NCBI GenBank assembly: GCA_944384205.1
Contig: CALWSL010000007.1
Span: 1-64,000 of the forward strand
Length of the DNA stretch: 64,000 nucleotides
From: an uncultured Acetatifactor sp.
Lineage (GTDB): Bacteria > Bacillota > Clostridia > Lachnospirales > Lachnospiraceae
Reading direction: 5' to 3'
Shown here in pieces: positions 8,638 through 15,820 of the stretch. Each line of letters starts with the position of its first letter. Position 1 is the first letter of the stretch. The translations under genes were made by a program, and so were the position numbers. The notes under the pieces are model-generated. The model searched no databases. It was not told where the DNA came from and worked only from the letters and a program-made list of their open reading frames with translations.

Positions 8638-9339
8638 CTACTTTAAGTATTTACTGATTTTTTCAACGGCATTTCTTCTCTTTGCATAGCGTAACATTTT
8701 CTTGTTATCCACATGATACCTTTCCATAATCATTTCCACCATATCCGAATATTCACTCGGACTAAACAGATTTCTAATTACCATTTCTGCGAAAATATCA
8801 ACTAGCAATTTTTCAATTATCATATCGTGTGGATTTTGCTTATCTTTGGGGGCTTCGCTTATTCGGTCCACAATAATGATACAATTTTCACTCCAATATC
8901 TCTGTAGACTTTCTTTATCAGGTTTATATAAGACTCTTCCTCTATATTTTTCTTGCAAAAAATCAAATAAAAAACCTCCTAATTCCTTTTCCATTTGCAC
9001 AATAATTGTATTATTAGCAATCTGATGATTTAAAAATTCATTGAGCAGATACGATTCAAATATGCAAAAGTCTGCTAAGGGATATTCTTCTTCAATTACT
9101 TTCTTTATTTCTTTTGCGTCCTCACTATACAACGGTACATATATCCTGCTTACGTCTTTGCTTTGACAATAAGAATTATAATCAACCCTATAAATTAGCT
9201 CCTCTTCTACAAGCTGCGAAACAATCCACTTGAAAGAATTGTAATTTAGTTCCGGATTTTCACTTCGTAATGCCTCAAATAAATCATTTCTTGAAAAAAT
9301 TTCATTTCCGAATTGTTTAACAATATTTTCATATATCAT
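8638..9339 (-). CDS. AbiEi-like antitoxin/transcriptional repressor (DUF6577-like)
   Basis: This 233-aa protein sits directly before the AbiEii-like toxin. Its N-terminal 80 residues look like a winged-helix domain (FSRNDLFEAL...SFKWIVSQLVEEELIYRV). A domain with IFESYLLNEFLNHQIANN, resembling DUF6577, and a helical C-terminus follow. The ATG at 9339 is preferred because GAGGTGA lies 8 bases before it; a TTG at 9369 is also in frame but overlaps an operator repeat. Four matching half-sites around the promoter fit self-repression by the winged-helix domain, as described for AbiEi. In other AbiE systems the partner protein neutralises AbiEii without forming a stable complex. Confidence 0.75.
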   Translation of the reverse strand: MIYENIVKQFGNEIFSRNDLFEALRSENPELNYNSFKWIVSQLVEEELIYRVDYNSYCQSKDVSRIYVPLYSEDAKEIKKVIEEEYPLADFCIFESYLLNEFLNHQIANNTIIVQMEKELGGFLFDFLQEKYRGRVLYKPDKESLQRYWSENCIIIVDRISEAPKDKQNPHDMIIEKLLVDIFAEMVIRNLFSPSEYSDMVEMIMERYHVDNKKMLRYAKRRNAVEKISKYLK

Positions 9340-9354
9340 TCTACTCGTCACCTC

Positions 9355-9469
9355 ATATCTTTGCGGCAATTACTTCTATTTTTGCCACAAAGATATTGTA
9401 ACATACTCACTATTCATTTTTCAACAAATATCTTTCTGGCACTTTTTTATTTTTTTGCCGCAAAGATAT
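9355..9469 (-). promoter_or_regulatory. AbiE operon promoter with two inverted-repeat operators
   Basis: Reading leftward, the -35 is TTGAAA (9419-9424) and the -10 is TACAAT (9395-9400) with an 18-base spacer. Four copies of ATATCTTTGCGGCAA or close variants surround it: 9355-9369, 9382-9396 (inverse), 9428-9441 and 9455-9469 (inverse). They form two inverted pairs, one just downstream of the -10 and one upstream of the -35. Confidence 0.8.
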
Positions 9470-9482
9470 ATCTTGAATCATT

Positions 9483-9926
9483 TTATACTTTCTTCTGTAT
9501 TCGCCTCATATCCAATACATGGCATCTAAGATAATGAAAGTTAAACTCCTTATTTGGAAATGCCCTTCTTAACACCATGACATAGTATTGCTTATCGTGA
9601 TGAAAGAACTTCCCATCCTCACCCGGAATCAACAATTCCGCCGTTGCCTCAGAAATAACCGGCAGGCTGCCATCCGGATTTCTGTAATAATCTGTCCCAC
9701 CAAATTTTCTCTCAACCACTAGCAGCTCTCTCCCCTGTACATCTTCTGCTCTAAGTTCCAGAATATCTCCCATTCTTATCCCCGTTTCCTGCATCAAGCA
9801 GAATAACAGCAATAACTCTTTATTTCCATATTGCCTGACACATTCCTCTGCCTGTCGTATGTATTCACCACGCTCAAGAAAATTCATTGTATCCCATGTT
9901 CTGCTTTTTTTCTGTTTACCACGCAT
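9483..9926 (-). CDS. Short tyrosine-recombinase-like protein without the nucleophile region
   Basis: The 147-aa product resembles part of a tyrosine recombinase catalytic domain. LMQETGIRMGDILELRAEDV (about residues 57-76) matches the first catalytic arginine box, and FHYLRC near the C-terminus matches the start of the H-x-x-R box. The frame stops soon after, so the later histidine and the tyrosine nucleophile are absent. The ATG at 9926 is chosen because GGAGG lies 8 bases before it. It follows the DUF5348 gene by 19 bases and the serine resolvase. It is either a truncated integrase or a non-catalytic accessory DNA-binding protein. Confidence 0.6.
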   Translation of the reverse strand: MRGKQKKSRTWDTMNFLERGEYIRQAEECVRQYGNKELLLLFCLMQETGIRMGDILELRAEDVQGRELLVVERKFGGTDYYRNPDGSLPVISEATAELLIPGEDGKFFHHDKQYYVMVLRRAFPNKEFNFHYLRCHVLDMRRIQKKV

Positions 9927-9945
9927 CTTCTGCTCCTCCGTTTCC

Positions 9946-10173
9946 TTACTTACACCTAACTTCCAGCCCATCCAGCTTCAATCCAGGCAAGCCAACCAAA
10001 TACCAGTCATCTGCCATTTCCACTCTCGCTGGCACCCAGACATCATTCAACTTAAATTCAAACACCTCGCCACAATGAATGCCGCCATAGTCACGCACAT
10101 CACCATCCTCATCTTTGTAATGGAAATTATACCTTCCACTGTCCTTGTCAAAAAATAATGTACCTTGCTTCAT
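9946..10173 (-). CDS. DUF5348-family protein
   Basis: This 75-aa protein has a small beta-rich pattern, with IHCGEVFEFKL in the middle, then VWVPARVEM and DDWYLVGLPG, which fits DUF5348, a family of unknown function common on mobile elements of Clostridia. An AGGAGGACGA site precedes the ATG. It lies between the serine resolvase and the short recombinase-like gene on the same strand, suggesting one transcript and a role in element maintenance or its regulation. Confidence 0.75.
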   Translation of the reverse strand: MKQGTLFFDKDSGRYNFHYKDEDGDVRDYGGIHCGEVFEFKLNDVWVPARVEMADDWYLVGLPGLKLDGLEVRCK

Positions 10174-10217
10174 AGCTCGTCCTCCTGTAATATGCTTTTT
10201 ACTTAATAAGTACCCGA

Positions 10218-10838
10218 TTATCCCTCATTACTTGAATCTTCATCCGAGTTTTCATACTTTTTCACCAGTCGATAGAAACTGTCCTTCTTCAGCCCCATCA
10301 GAGTCATGGCTTCCCTGGCTGTAATTACTTTTGCCTTCCACCGGCTGTAACACTCCTCCCAGTTCTCCGGAAACTCGATCTTTGGTCGTCCCAGATACCT
10401 GCCAGCTTCCTTGGCTACCTCAATACCCTGACGCTGCAGCTCATGTCGTTCCTCCCAGTCGCCTTCCGCAATATAGGACAGTAACGCAAGCACCACATCC
10501 GTAATTACCTGACCCAGTAAGTCCTTATTCAATGAAGTGTCCAAAATCTTATTGTCCGCCACACGAATATCCATCTGAAGTTCCTTCGTAATATGATGCC
10601 ACTCCCGATAAATCTCCGCATAGTTCCTTCCAAACCGCTTCAGCTCCGTCACCGTAAGCCGGTCCCCCGGACGCATAATGTGATTGACAAGCATATCATA
10701 GGTTTCACGATTAAAATTATGGCCCGATTTCTTCTCCACATAAATATTCCGTTCCTCAATGCCCAAGTCCAACATTATTTTTATCTGCCGGTCCGGATTC
10801 TGATCCTTGGTGGAAACTCTCACATATCCAAAGTCCAT
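10218..10838 (-). CDS. Small serine recombinase (resolvase/invertase family)
   Basis: This 206-aa protein has the serine recombinase catalytic domain with YVRVSTKDQ (Ser9 as nucleophile), then ELKRFGRNY (about residues 66-74) containing catalytic arginines. After the long E helix come RQGIEVAKEAGRYLGRPK and a C-terminal helix-turn-helix (REAMTLMGLKKDSFYRLVKKY). This is the layout of Tn3-type resolvases and invertases, which resolve cointegrates or invert DNA. AAGGAGGAG precedes the ATG. A three-part array of inverted half-sites lies just upstream (10867-10990), fitting a res site. Confidence 0.9.
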   Translation of the reverse strand: MDFGYVRVSTKDQNPDRQIKIMLDLGIEERNIYVEKKSGHNFNRETYDMLVNHIMRPGDRLTVTELKRFGRNYAEIYREWHHITKELQMDIRVADNKILDTSLNKDLLGQVITDVVLALLSYIAEGDWEERHELQRQGIEVAKEAGRYLGRPKIEFPENWEECYSRWKAKVITAREAMTLMGLKKDSFYRLVKKYENSDEDSSNEG

Positions 10839-10866
10839 CTGTCTGCTCCTCCTTTCATAGAAATCC

Positions 10867-10990
10867 GCGTCGCAAAAGGTATACCTTTAGAGATACATTT
10901 TAAGGTACCCTTTTCCTGCTATAAAATGTCGATAAAGGTCGGTTTTTATTTTTGCGACATCGCAGGTGATATTGCACACCTTTTGCGACA
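10867..10990. other. Three-part res-like recombination site
   Basis: Half-sites related to TGTCGCAAAAGG occur in inverted pairs. Pair I is at about 10868-10897, with GGTATACC and a central TA at 10881-10882. Pair II runs from TGTCGATAAAGG (10927) to TTTTTGCGACA (ending 10960), about 34 bp. Pair III is at about 10959-10990 (CATCGCAGGTG with CACCTTTTGCGACA). Three paired sites of about 28 to 34 bp match the res sites used by small serine resolvases. It lies upstream of the resolvase gene, so bound resolvase could also repress it. The rest of the gap up to 11047 shows nothing else. Confidence 0.6.
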
Positions 10991-11047
10991 CATCATTTTA
11001 TACGAAAACAAACCGTCAATTACAACAGCTCATCTTCAAAAAGCATA

Positions 11048-11233
11048 TTAATCGAATCTGAATTTTTGGATGCAGAGTATGAGTGTAGTGGACAACTCCT
11101 GGTACAAATCTTCATCAAACACATTCTTATCCATTGCATTTTTAATAAGCAATGGACGGTACATCCGAAAGATTTCCACCTGAGCCGTCTTGTCTCCTGC
11201 CTGAGCCAGCCTAAGCAACGTCTCAAAACTCAT
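11048..11233 (-). CDS. Small helix-turn-helix protein (Tn916-type sigma/anti-sigma-like)
   Basis: The 61-aa product has the pattern MSFETLLRLAQAGD...ALxxIFxMYRPLL followed by FDEDLYQELSTTLILCIQKF. It is typical of small HTH or sigma-70 region 2-like proteins found beside regulatory genes of Tn916-like and other Clostridia elements. Its first 11 bases overlap the end of the upstream sigma-like gene, so the two are translationally coupled. It probably helps control transcription of element genes. Confidence 0.75.
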   Translation of the reverse strand: MSFETLLRLAQAGDKTAQVEIFRMYRPLLIKNAMDKNVFDEDLYQELSTTLILCIQKFRFD

Positions 11234-11684
11234 CCTCCCTCACCTCCACTTCCTTCCTCAGTTTCCTGAGTATGTAATAATAAGACATCTCCACCTGTTT
11301 TGGTGTACCTCCAAACCGCATGCCCAACTCTTCAAAGGTAAGTTCCCCAAACACTCTGGCAAACAAAATCTTCCGTTCCCGGTCCTTCAGTTTACCCACC
11401 AGCTTTATAAGCCGCTCGCTCTCAATCAGTAACAATAGCTCCTGGATATTATCCCACTCCTTCGCAGCCAGTTCTGATTTCTCACTCAAATATGTATGGT
11501 ACTGTGCATCAAAATCGGCATAATTCTTATCCAGCATGTCCGGCAGCTCCAGCTCCCTATCCTGAAGACGCATTTTCTTCTCCAGATAGCGGATGCGCTT
11601 ATTCATTACTGCCGCCACTAAATATGCTGTAAAACGGTTTTGCACGGTATCAGCATATATTTCACTCAATATTTTATCCTCCAT
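11223..11684 (-). CDS. Sigma-70-like regulatory protein of a mobile element
   Basis: The 153-aa protein ends in a sigma-70 region 4-like helix-turn-helix: LKDRERKILFARVFGELTFEELG, then FGGTPKQVEMSYYYILRKLRKE. The N-terminal half is charged and helical. It resembles the sigma-like regulators that accompany the small HTH protein in Tn916-type elements. GGAGG is encoded inside codons 2-3, 8 bases before an in-frame TTG at codon 6 (11669), so that TTG may be the true start. It overlaps the next gene by 11 bases. Confidence 0.75.
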   Translation of the reverse strand: MEDKILSEIYADTVQNRFTAYLVAAVMNKRIRYLEKKMRLQDRELELPDMLDKNYADFDAQYHTYLSEKSELAAKEWDNIQELLLLIESERLIKLVGKLKDRERKILFARVFGELTFEELGMRFGGTPKQVEMSYYYILRKLRKEVEVREDEF

Positions 11685-11831
11685 TTCAATTTTTTGAAAT
11701 GTAGGACTAATGGCGGCCCTCTAGCACTATCTATGCCACAAAATACTCCGACAAAAACACAATACATTACTCCCGATAAATACTAGGGATATAATGATTG
11801 TATATGTAATACCTTACTAGAGATATATATC

Positions 11832-11862
11832 AAAAACCCCTCCAAAATTGCTTTTGGAAGGG
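11832..11862 (-). terminator. Terminator in the gene-poor gap 11685-12053
   Basis: Leftward, CCCTTCCAAAA pairs with TTTTGGAGGGG around a 4-base loop and is followed by TTTTTG. It ends the transcript of the XRE gene at 12054-12377. An open frame of 72 codons (11783-12001) spans this hairpin; it has no recognisable domain and I do not count it as a gene. Nothing else was found in this gap. Confidence 0.75.
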
Positions 11863-12053
11863 TATACTTTTCTACCTTTATTAATTTCAACAACTTAAAT
11901 CCTTGGGAACTGTAGAACCTGTTTGTCCACAAGGATATTATTTTATCACAATATCTCATATGCTCCTCCACCATAATAATGTTTTCCACATTATCCACCA
12001 AAGCAGAGGACCGTATTATCTTTTTTACTAAACGATGTTATTTATTAACTGAA

Positions 12054-12377
12054 TTATATTATTTCACACATCTCCGATAAAATTCTCAGTATATCTTGTA
12101 TTTTACTTGTTTGCCTCGGTTCCAACTTTTCTAATACACAAATAATTTTTTCTTTACTTCCACATCCGGTATCCTCACCAAGCATAATGTAATCACAGCT
12201 TACACATAAAGCTCTCGATATTCTACATAATGTATCCGCAGAAAATCCCTTCTTTCCCATCTCAATTTCATAGAGAAATTTAGCAGATATGTCCACCTTT
12301 TCCGCCAAGCCTTCCCTTGTATAGTTTTGGATTTCCCGGAGTTCTCGTATTCTTGCCCCAACTTCTATATTCGACAT
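12054..12377 (-). CDS. XRE-family helix-turn-helix regulator
   Basis: This 107-aa protein has an N-terminal XRE domain (residues 5-65): IRELREIQNYTREGLAEKVDIS, then FLYEIEMGKKGFSADTLCRIS. A short helical tail follows. It is transcribed away from agrB across a 309-base gap, so it may regulate the agr module. Small XRE proteins of this type often lie next to agr-like genes in Lachnospiraceae (recalled, not checked). Confidence 0.8.
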   Translation of the reverse strand: MSNIEVGARIRELREIQNYTREGLAEKVDISAKFLYEIEMGKKGFSADTLCRISRALCVSCDYIMLGEDTGCGSKEKIICVLEKLEPRQTSKIQDILRILSEMCEII

Positions 12378-12686
12378 AATCTACCTCCAGATGCTATAAT
12401 TCTACATCTTATTACCAGTAGTGATAAACCTTCTTATGTTCGCTCGCACTATACCTCCAGTTCTTGTCTGTAAGTTTACATCACAAACCACCAAATAACA
12501 GTTTATTTTGCTTAATTCATATAAATTTTCTCCCAAAACCAAAAGTGCTTTTATCTTATTGAATTTTACAGAATTTATTCATCGTTCTTTCCAATCCAGC
12601 AATTAAATCACTTTATTCAGTCTAAAACAAAGGATTTTCTGTAATATGATGTATCCTTGAATCATTAGATGAAAGGATGCTCTCGT
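12378..12686. promoter_or_regulatory. Divergent regulatory gap between the XRE gene and agrB
   Basis: This is an A/T-rich gap with no convincing gene. TAATAT at 12642-12647 is a possible -10 for agrB. TAAGTTTAC (12471-12479) and ACAGTTTAT (12498-12506) loosely resemble LytTR-type binding repeats that an AgrA-like regulator could use, but their spacing (27 bases) is larger than the usual 21 to 22. This part is tentative. Confidence 0.35.
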
Positions 12687-13241
12687 ATGAATAGAATAAA
12701 AGAATATATTAAAGACAAATATGGATTAAGTAATTATCAGGTAGCACAACTTGCTTTTGTTTTTAAAACCGCCTCTTCAGAATTAAGCAAAATACTGATT
12801 ATGGGCATTATATTTCATGAACACATAAAACTATATGCCTTTTTATTGACGATAATGTGTTTTTTAAGAACATTCTCTGGTGGAGTCCATTTTTCCACAT
12901 ACAATAAATGTCTGCTAGGTTCTACTCTATATATTGGCAGCATCATTTATATTTTTACCCAAATTACACTCCCCTCATATATACAGCTACTTATATTGAT
13001 ACTTTGTATTATTGCCTGCTATGCAATCGGACCGGTTCTCTCTAAATATCGAACTCAGTTTCCCGAACGGCAATTATATGTTTGCCGCAACATTACCTGT
13101 TTTACTATTTTCATATACACAATCATTATGTATATACTCCCAGAAAATTCCTATTTTACAGCGGGATTCTGGATGATTATATTACATTCGCTCCAACTGT
13201 ATGTTGCGAAAATACGAAAGAAAGGAGAAAATGGGCAATGA
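12687..13241 (+). CDS. agrB: AgrB-type accessory gene regulator protease
   Basis: This 184-aa multi-pass membrane protein contains RTFSGGVHFSTYNKC (about residues 68-82). It holds the conserved His and Cys of AgrB cysteine peptidases, which cut and cyclise the AgrD peptide. Four to five hydrophobic segments follow. The ATG at 12687 is chosen because AAAGGA lies upstream at suitable spacing; an ATG 18 bases earlier overlaps that site. The AgrD gene begins inside its last codons (ATGA overlap). AgrB is expected to release the mature signal at the membrane for sensing by the AgrC-like kinase encoded convergently. Confidence 0.88.
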   Translation: MNRIKEYIKDKYGLSNYQVAQLAFVFKTASSELSKILIMGIIFHEHIKLYAFLLTIMCFLRTFSGGVHFSTYNKCLLGSTLYIGSIIYIFTQITLPSYIQLLILILCIIACYAIGPVLSKYRTQFPERQLYVCRNITCFTIFIYTIIMYILPENSYFTAGFWMIILHSLQLYVAKIRKKGENGQ

Positions 13242-13351
13242 TTGGTCATTTATTATGTGCTGTCGCCTCATGGTCATGGATTATAGAACTTACTCTACCA
13301 AGTGTTATTCTACTTGGAGAATATCCTTACCCCAATGAGGAAGACTATTAA
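13238..13351 (+). CDS. agrD: AgrD-like autoinducer precursor peptide, 37 aa
   Basis: The start codon overlaps the agrB stop (ATGA). AGGAG lies 10 bases upstream. Layout fits AgrD: an amphipathic N-terminal part (MIGHLLCAVASWSWIIEL), a middle TLPSVILL, and an acidic proline-containing tail, GEYPYPNEEDY. Aligned on the tail with staphylococcal AgrD (ring, then DEVEVPKEL), the ring would be SVILL (Ser22-Leu26). This predicts a serine lactone rather than a cysteine thiolactone, since the only cysteine is residue 7 in the leader. An overlapping frame from 13231 encodes another short peptide but has a poorly spaced ribosome site and lacks the acidic tail. Confidence 0.7.
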   Translation: MIGHLLCAVASWSWIIELTLPSVILLGEYPYPNEEDY

Positions 13352-13360
13352 ATATGACAC

Positions 13361-13394
13361 AGAAAGCGGACAAGTTATGACTTATCCGCTTTCT
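13361..13394. terminator. Bidirectional terminator between agrD and agrC
   Basis: AGAAAGCGGAcAAG pairs with CTTaTCCGCTTTCT around TTATGA. It lies between two converging operons and overlaps the last codons of the kinase gene. Confidence 0.7.
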
Positions 13395-14649
13395 CAATCT
13401 CCAAAGTTACTTCTATCCAATTTTCCTGTTCACGCTCCACATTTCTGCACAAGATAGTCGCGGCATGCTCCTCACATAGCCTTTTGACATAATATAGCCC
13501 AATTCCGCGATTTTTTCCCTTCTTGCTATTATTCTGCAAAAACCAGGATTCGATTTCTGCATAACTTACATACGGATAAGGATTCAAAATGCTAAACAAA
13601 AACACCTTGTCTTGCTCCTCAAATTGAAACCTCAATCGCTTTACTTTTGCCTCTTCTAACTGTGCTTCGATTGCATTATCAAATAATATCCCCAATATTT
13701 CAATTATATGATACATAGGCATCGCAGTACTTTCCGCGAAGCAACCCTTTAATTCATATGTGACAACAATTCCAGCATCCTCTGCCTGACGGAATTTTTC
13801 ATATAAAAAACCAACAATAGTACTGTCCCCAAGAAATAACAGCTTGTTATATCTATTTTCTTCACGTATTACACCATAGTATTTATCCTGTTCCTTTACC
13901 AATTCCTCATATGATTTGCTTGTATATTTTATTGACAGCAAAGCCGCTAAATGATTTTTAAAACCATGTTCACGTAATCTTACAGCAGTTAATAAATCAT
14001 CATATTCTTCCTGCATAGACTTCGTTACCAATAATTCATTTTGAACTGATTCTTTTTCGTCCTGTGCTATTCCCAATTTACCTAAAGTCCACAATAAAAC
14101 TATGAGCAAAGGTACTGTAAAAACATAAAACGATGCATTTATCTTCCCTTGCGATTTTCCTGCAATTGTCATCAGGCAAATTACGGACACTGCTACAAAA
14201 AATGTAAAAATAATAGCCTTATCACGTCTTCTGATTATTTCACGTAACTTATGTATCTTCAACTTAGGTAACAACCATAAATTGAAAATCGTAACTATAA
14301 TATTTATTATCAACATCTGCCGCACTTCGTCTAGGAAATATACTCCGTTTAATGCCAATAGGAATAGAAATTGCAATATCCCGAGTAGAATTAGCATTAA
14401 GAAAGTGCTTACTATGGCACCTGAGACGCTATCCTTAAATTTGCACATACAATACAAAACAATGAGCACAAAAGTAAATAAACTTACTGCATTATTAAAA
14501 TTCAACTGGCGAACCATTTCTAGAACAACAATCGTCACCATAAACAACCCTACTGTCTTAATATCCAGTTTGATTCTTCTGTTATAAATCTTGTGGATAC
14601 ATATTACTATAGAGATAATTTCCCATAACACTGCAATGCGATAAAGCAC
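13375..14649 (-). CDS. agrC: AgrC-like sensor histidine kinase (GHKL type)
   Basis: This 424-aa protein has six or so hydrophobic segments in the first 200 residues, forming the peptide-sensing membrane domain. A coiled linker and an HPK10-type kinase domain follow, with REHGFKNHL carrying the phosphorylated His (about residue 232). An N box (ILGILFDNAIEAQ, about 322-334) and a G box (KNRGIGLYYVKRL) complete the GHKL ATPase. It should sense the peptide made by the convergent agrBD genes and phosphorylate the LytTR regulator encoded just upstream. Confidence 0.88.
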   Translation of the reverse strand: MLYRIAVLWEIISIVICIHKIYNRRIKLDIKTVGLFMVTIVVLEMVRQLNFNNAVSLFTFVLIVLYCMCKFKDSVSGAIVSTFLMLILLGILQFLFLLALNGVYFLDEVRQMLIINIIVTIFNLWLLPKLKIHKLREIIRRRDKAIIFTFFVAVSVICLMTIAGKSQGKINASFYVFTVPLLIVLLWTLGKLGIAQDEKESVQNELLVTKSMQEEYDDLLTAVRLREHGFKNHLAALLSIKYTSKSYEELVKEQDKYYGVIREENRYNKLLFLGDSTIVGFLYEKFRQAEDAGIVVTYELKGCFAESTAMPMYHIIEILGILFDNAIEAQLEEAKVKRLRFQFEEQDKVFLFSILNPYPYVSYAEIESWFLQNNSKKGKNRGIGLYYVKRLCEEHAATILCRNVEREQENWIEVTLEIEKADKS

Positions 14650-14709
14650 TTATGTAATCAACTCCTCCCTGTACTTCACTCATGCGAATACGAATAATAA
14701 CACAATCAA

Positions 14710-15441
14710 TTACTTGTCTGAATCTTCCAACTCTTTCAAATTTTTCTTAAATCTGATACCAATTCTAACTCTACCATAGTCTTTTTTTAATTGAACTACT
14801 TGATTTGGAATATCCAAATTATCGATATACTTTTGATTTATTATTGCACTCCGGCTACATTGAATAAAATCTGCGCAATCCAAGTCATTCAATAATTTCT
14901 TTAGAGTAATATACGGAATCTCAAGCTCATCTCCCTGTTTGGTATGAATATGCATTATGTGGTTAATACTTTCTGCATAAACAATATCTTCCCTCTCTAC
15001 AGCCAATATAATTCCATCTTTTCTAAAATATAACGTTTTCGATGTACATCTGGAATCCCCAAAACATAAGCATTGCTTCACCAACTGTCGTAGCCGTTCC
15101 ACATCAAATGGTTTTTCAATAAAACTATAACAATGTAAATTCTCGTAAGTATATAATTTGGTGTCTTCCAACGATGTAACAAATATTATTGGGACAAAAG
15201 CATAACGGTTGATTTTCCTTATATTTTCAACAAACTTCAGTCCCGACGCATCTCCTGGCGTGTTTTTATCCAGAATAATATCCACAATAAACAAATCAAT
15301 CACCTTTTCCATGGCACACTGATATGCACCTTTTAAATCTTGAAATGCGTATACTACATTTTTCACATCATTATTCTGAACAATCAGCGTAAAGTTCTTT
15401 AGCGTAGTTGGATTATCTTCCAATATTAGTATCTTTTTCAT
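14710..15441 (-). CDS. agrA: AgrA-like response regulator with LytTR DNA-binding domain
   Basis: This 243-aa protein has a receiver domain with acidic residues ILILEDN and the phosphoacceptor in LFIVDIILD (about Asp53). A conserved Lys follows in FIEKPFD. The C-terminal LytTR domain starts near residue 140 (LYFRKDGIILAVEREDIVYAES...) and contains CSRSAIINQKYID. It is in the same operon as the AgrC-like kinase, 60 bases upstream of it, and 14 bases after an HTH gene. Likely targets are the agrB promoter region and perhaps element transfer genes. Confidence 0.88.
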   Translation of the reverse strand: MKKILILEDNPTTLKNFTLIVQNNDVKNVVYAFQDLKGAYQCAMEKVIDLFIVDIILDKNTPGDASGLKFVENIRKINRYAFVPIIFVTSLEDTKLYTYENLHCYSFIEKPFDVERLRQLVKQCLCFGDSRCTSKTLYFRKDGIILAVEREDIVYAESINHIMHIHTKQGDELEIPYITLKKLLNDLDCADFIQCSRSAIINQKYIDNLDIPNQVVQLKKDYGRVRIGIRFKKNLKELEDSDK

Positions 15442-15455
15442 AATACATCCATATT

Positions 15456-15818
15456 CTATATTTGGTTAATAATATCCTTTACTTCTGTCCATCTTTCTTC
15501 AATGGTTTCCAGAAGCGAAGATATTTCATTAACCACACTATTTTTGTCCTTTAATACTACTGCTGGCGACATATGATATACATTATACAATTTCCAAATA
15601 ATTTCGCTATCCGGCAAACATCTATCCTTCTCTAAATCGCGAAATTTCTTGATATCCACGCCCAATTTTTCTGCCATTTGCTTTTGACGGCTACCTGTCA
15701 TATGTCTAATAACAAGAAATATATTAGAAGATTTTCTACAAGTCAATACCAATGGCACATATTTCACCCGTTTCAAAATGTCCTTCCATTCTTCTGTATT
15801 TGACCTGCTATCATTCAA
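15456..15818 (-). CDS. Helix-turn-helix regulator, probably 5'-truncated by an IS21 end
   Basis: The 120-aa frame contains an XRE-like helix-turn-helix in the middle: MTGSRQKQMAEKLGVDIKKFRDLEKDRC. The first possible start is a TTG (15818) with no ribosome binding site, and the end of an IS21 remnant begins 3 bases away (15821). The original promoter and N-terminus were therefore probably removed or replaced by the insertion. It lies 14 bases before agrA, so it heads the agrAC operon. It may still be expressed from a promoter in the IS or be a broken gene. Confidence 0.55.
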   Translation of the reverse strand: MNDSRSNTEEWKDILKRVKYVPLVLTCRKSSNIFLVIRHMTGSRQKQMAEKLGVDIKKFRDLEKDRCLPDSEIIWKLYNVYHMSPAVVLKDKNSVVNEISSLLETIEERWTEVKDIINQI

Positions 15819-15820
15819 AG

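Noticed and set aside
11783..12001. 72-codon leftward open frame between the sigma-like gene and the XRE gene
   Set aside because: It spans a clear leftward terminator and has no good ribosome site or domain.
13231..13338. Alternative small peptide frame overlapping agrD, containing two Cys-rich spots
   Set aside because: The ribosome site is only 3 bases from its ATG, and it lacks the acidic proline tail expected of AgrD.
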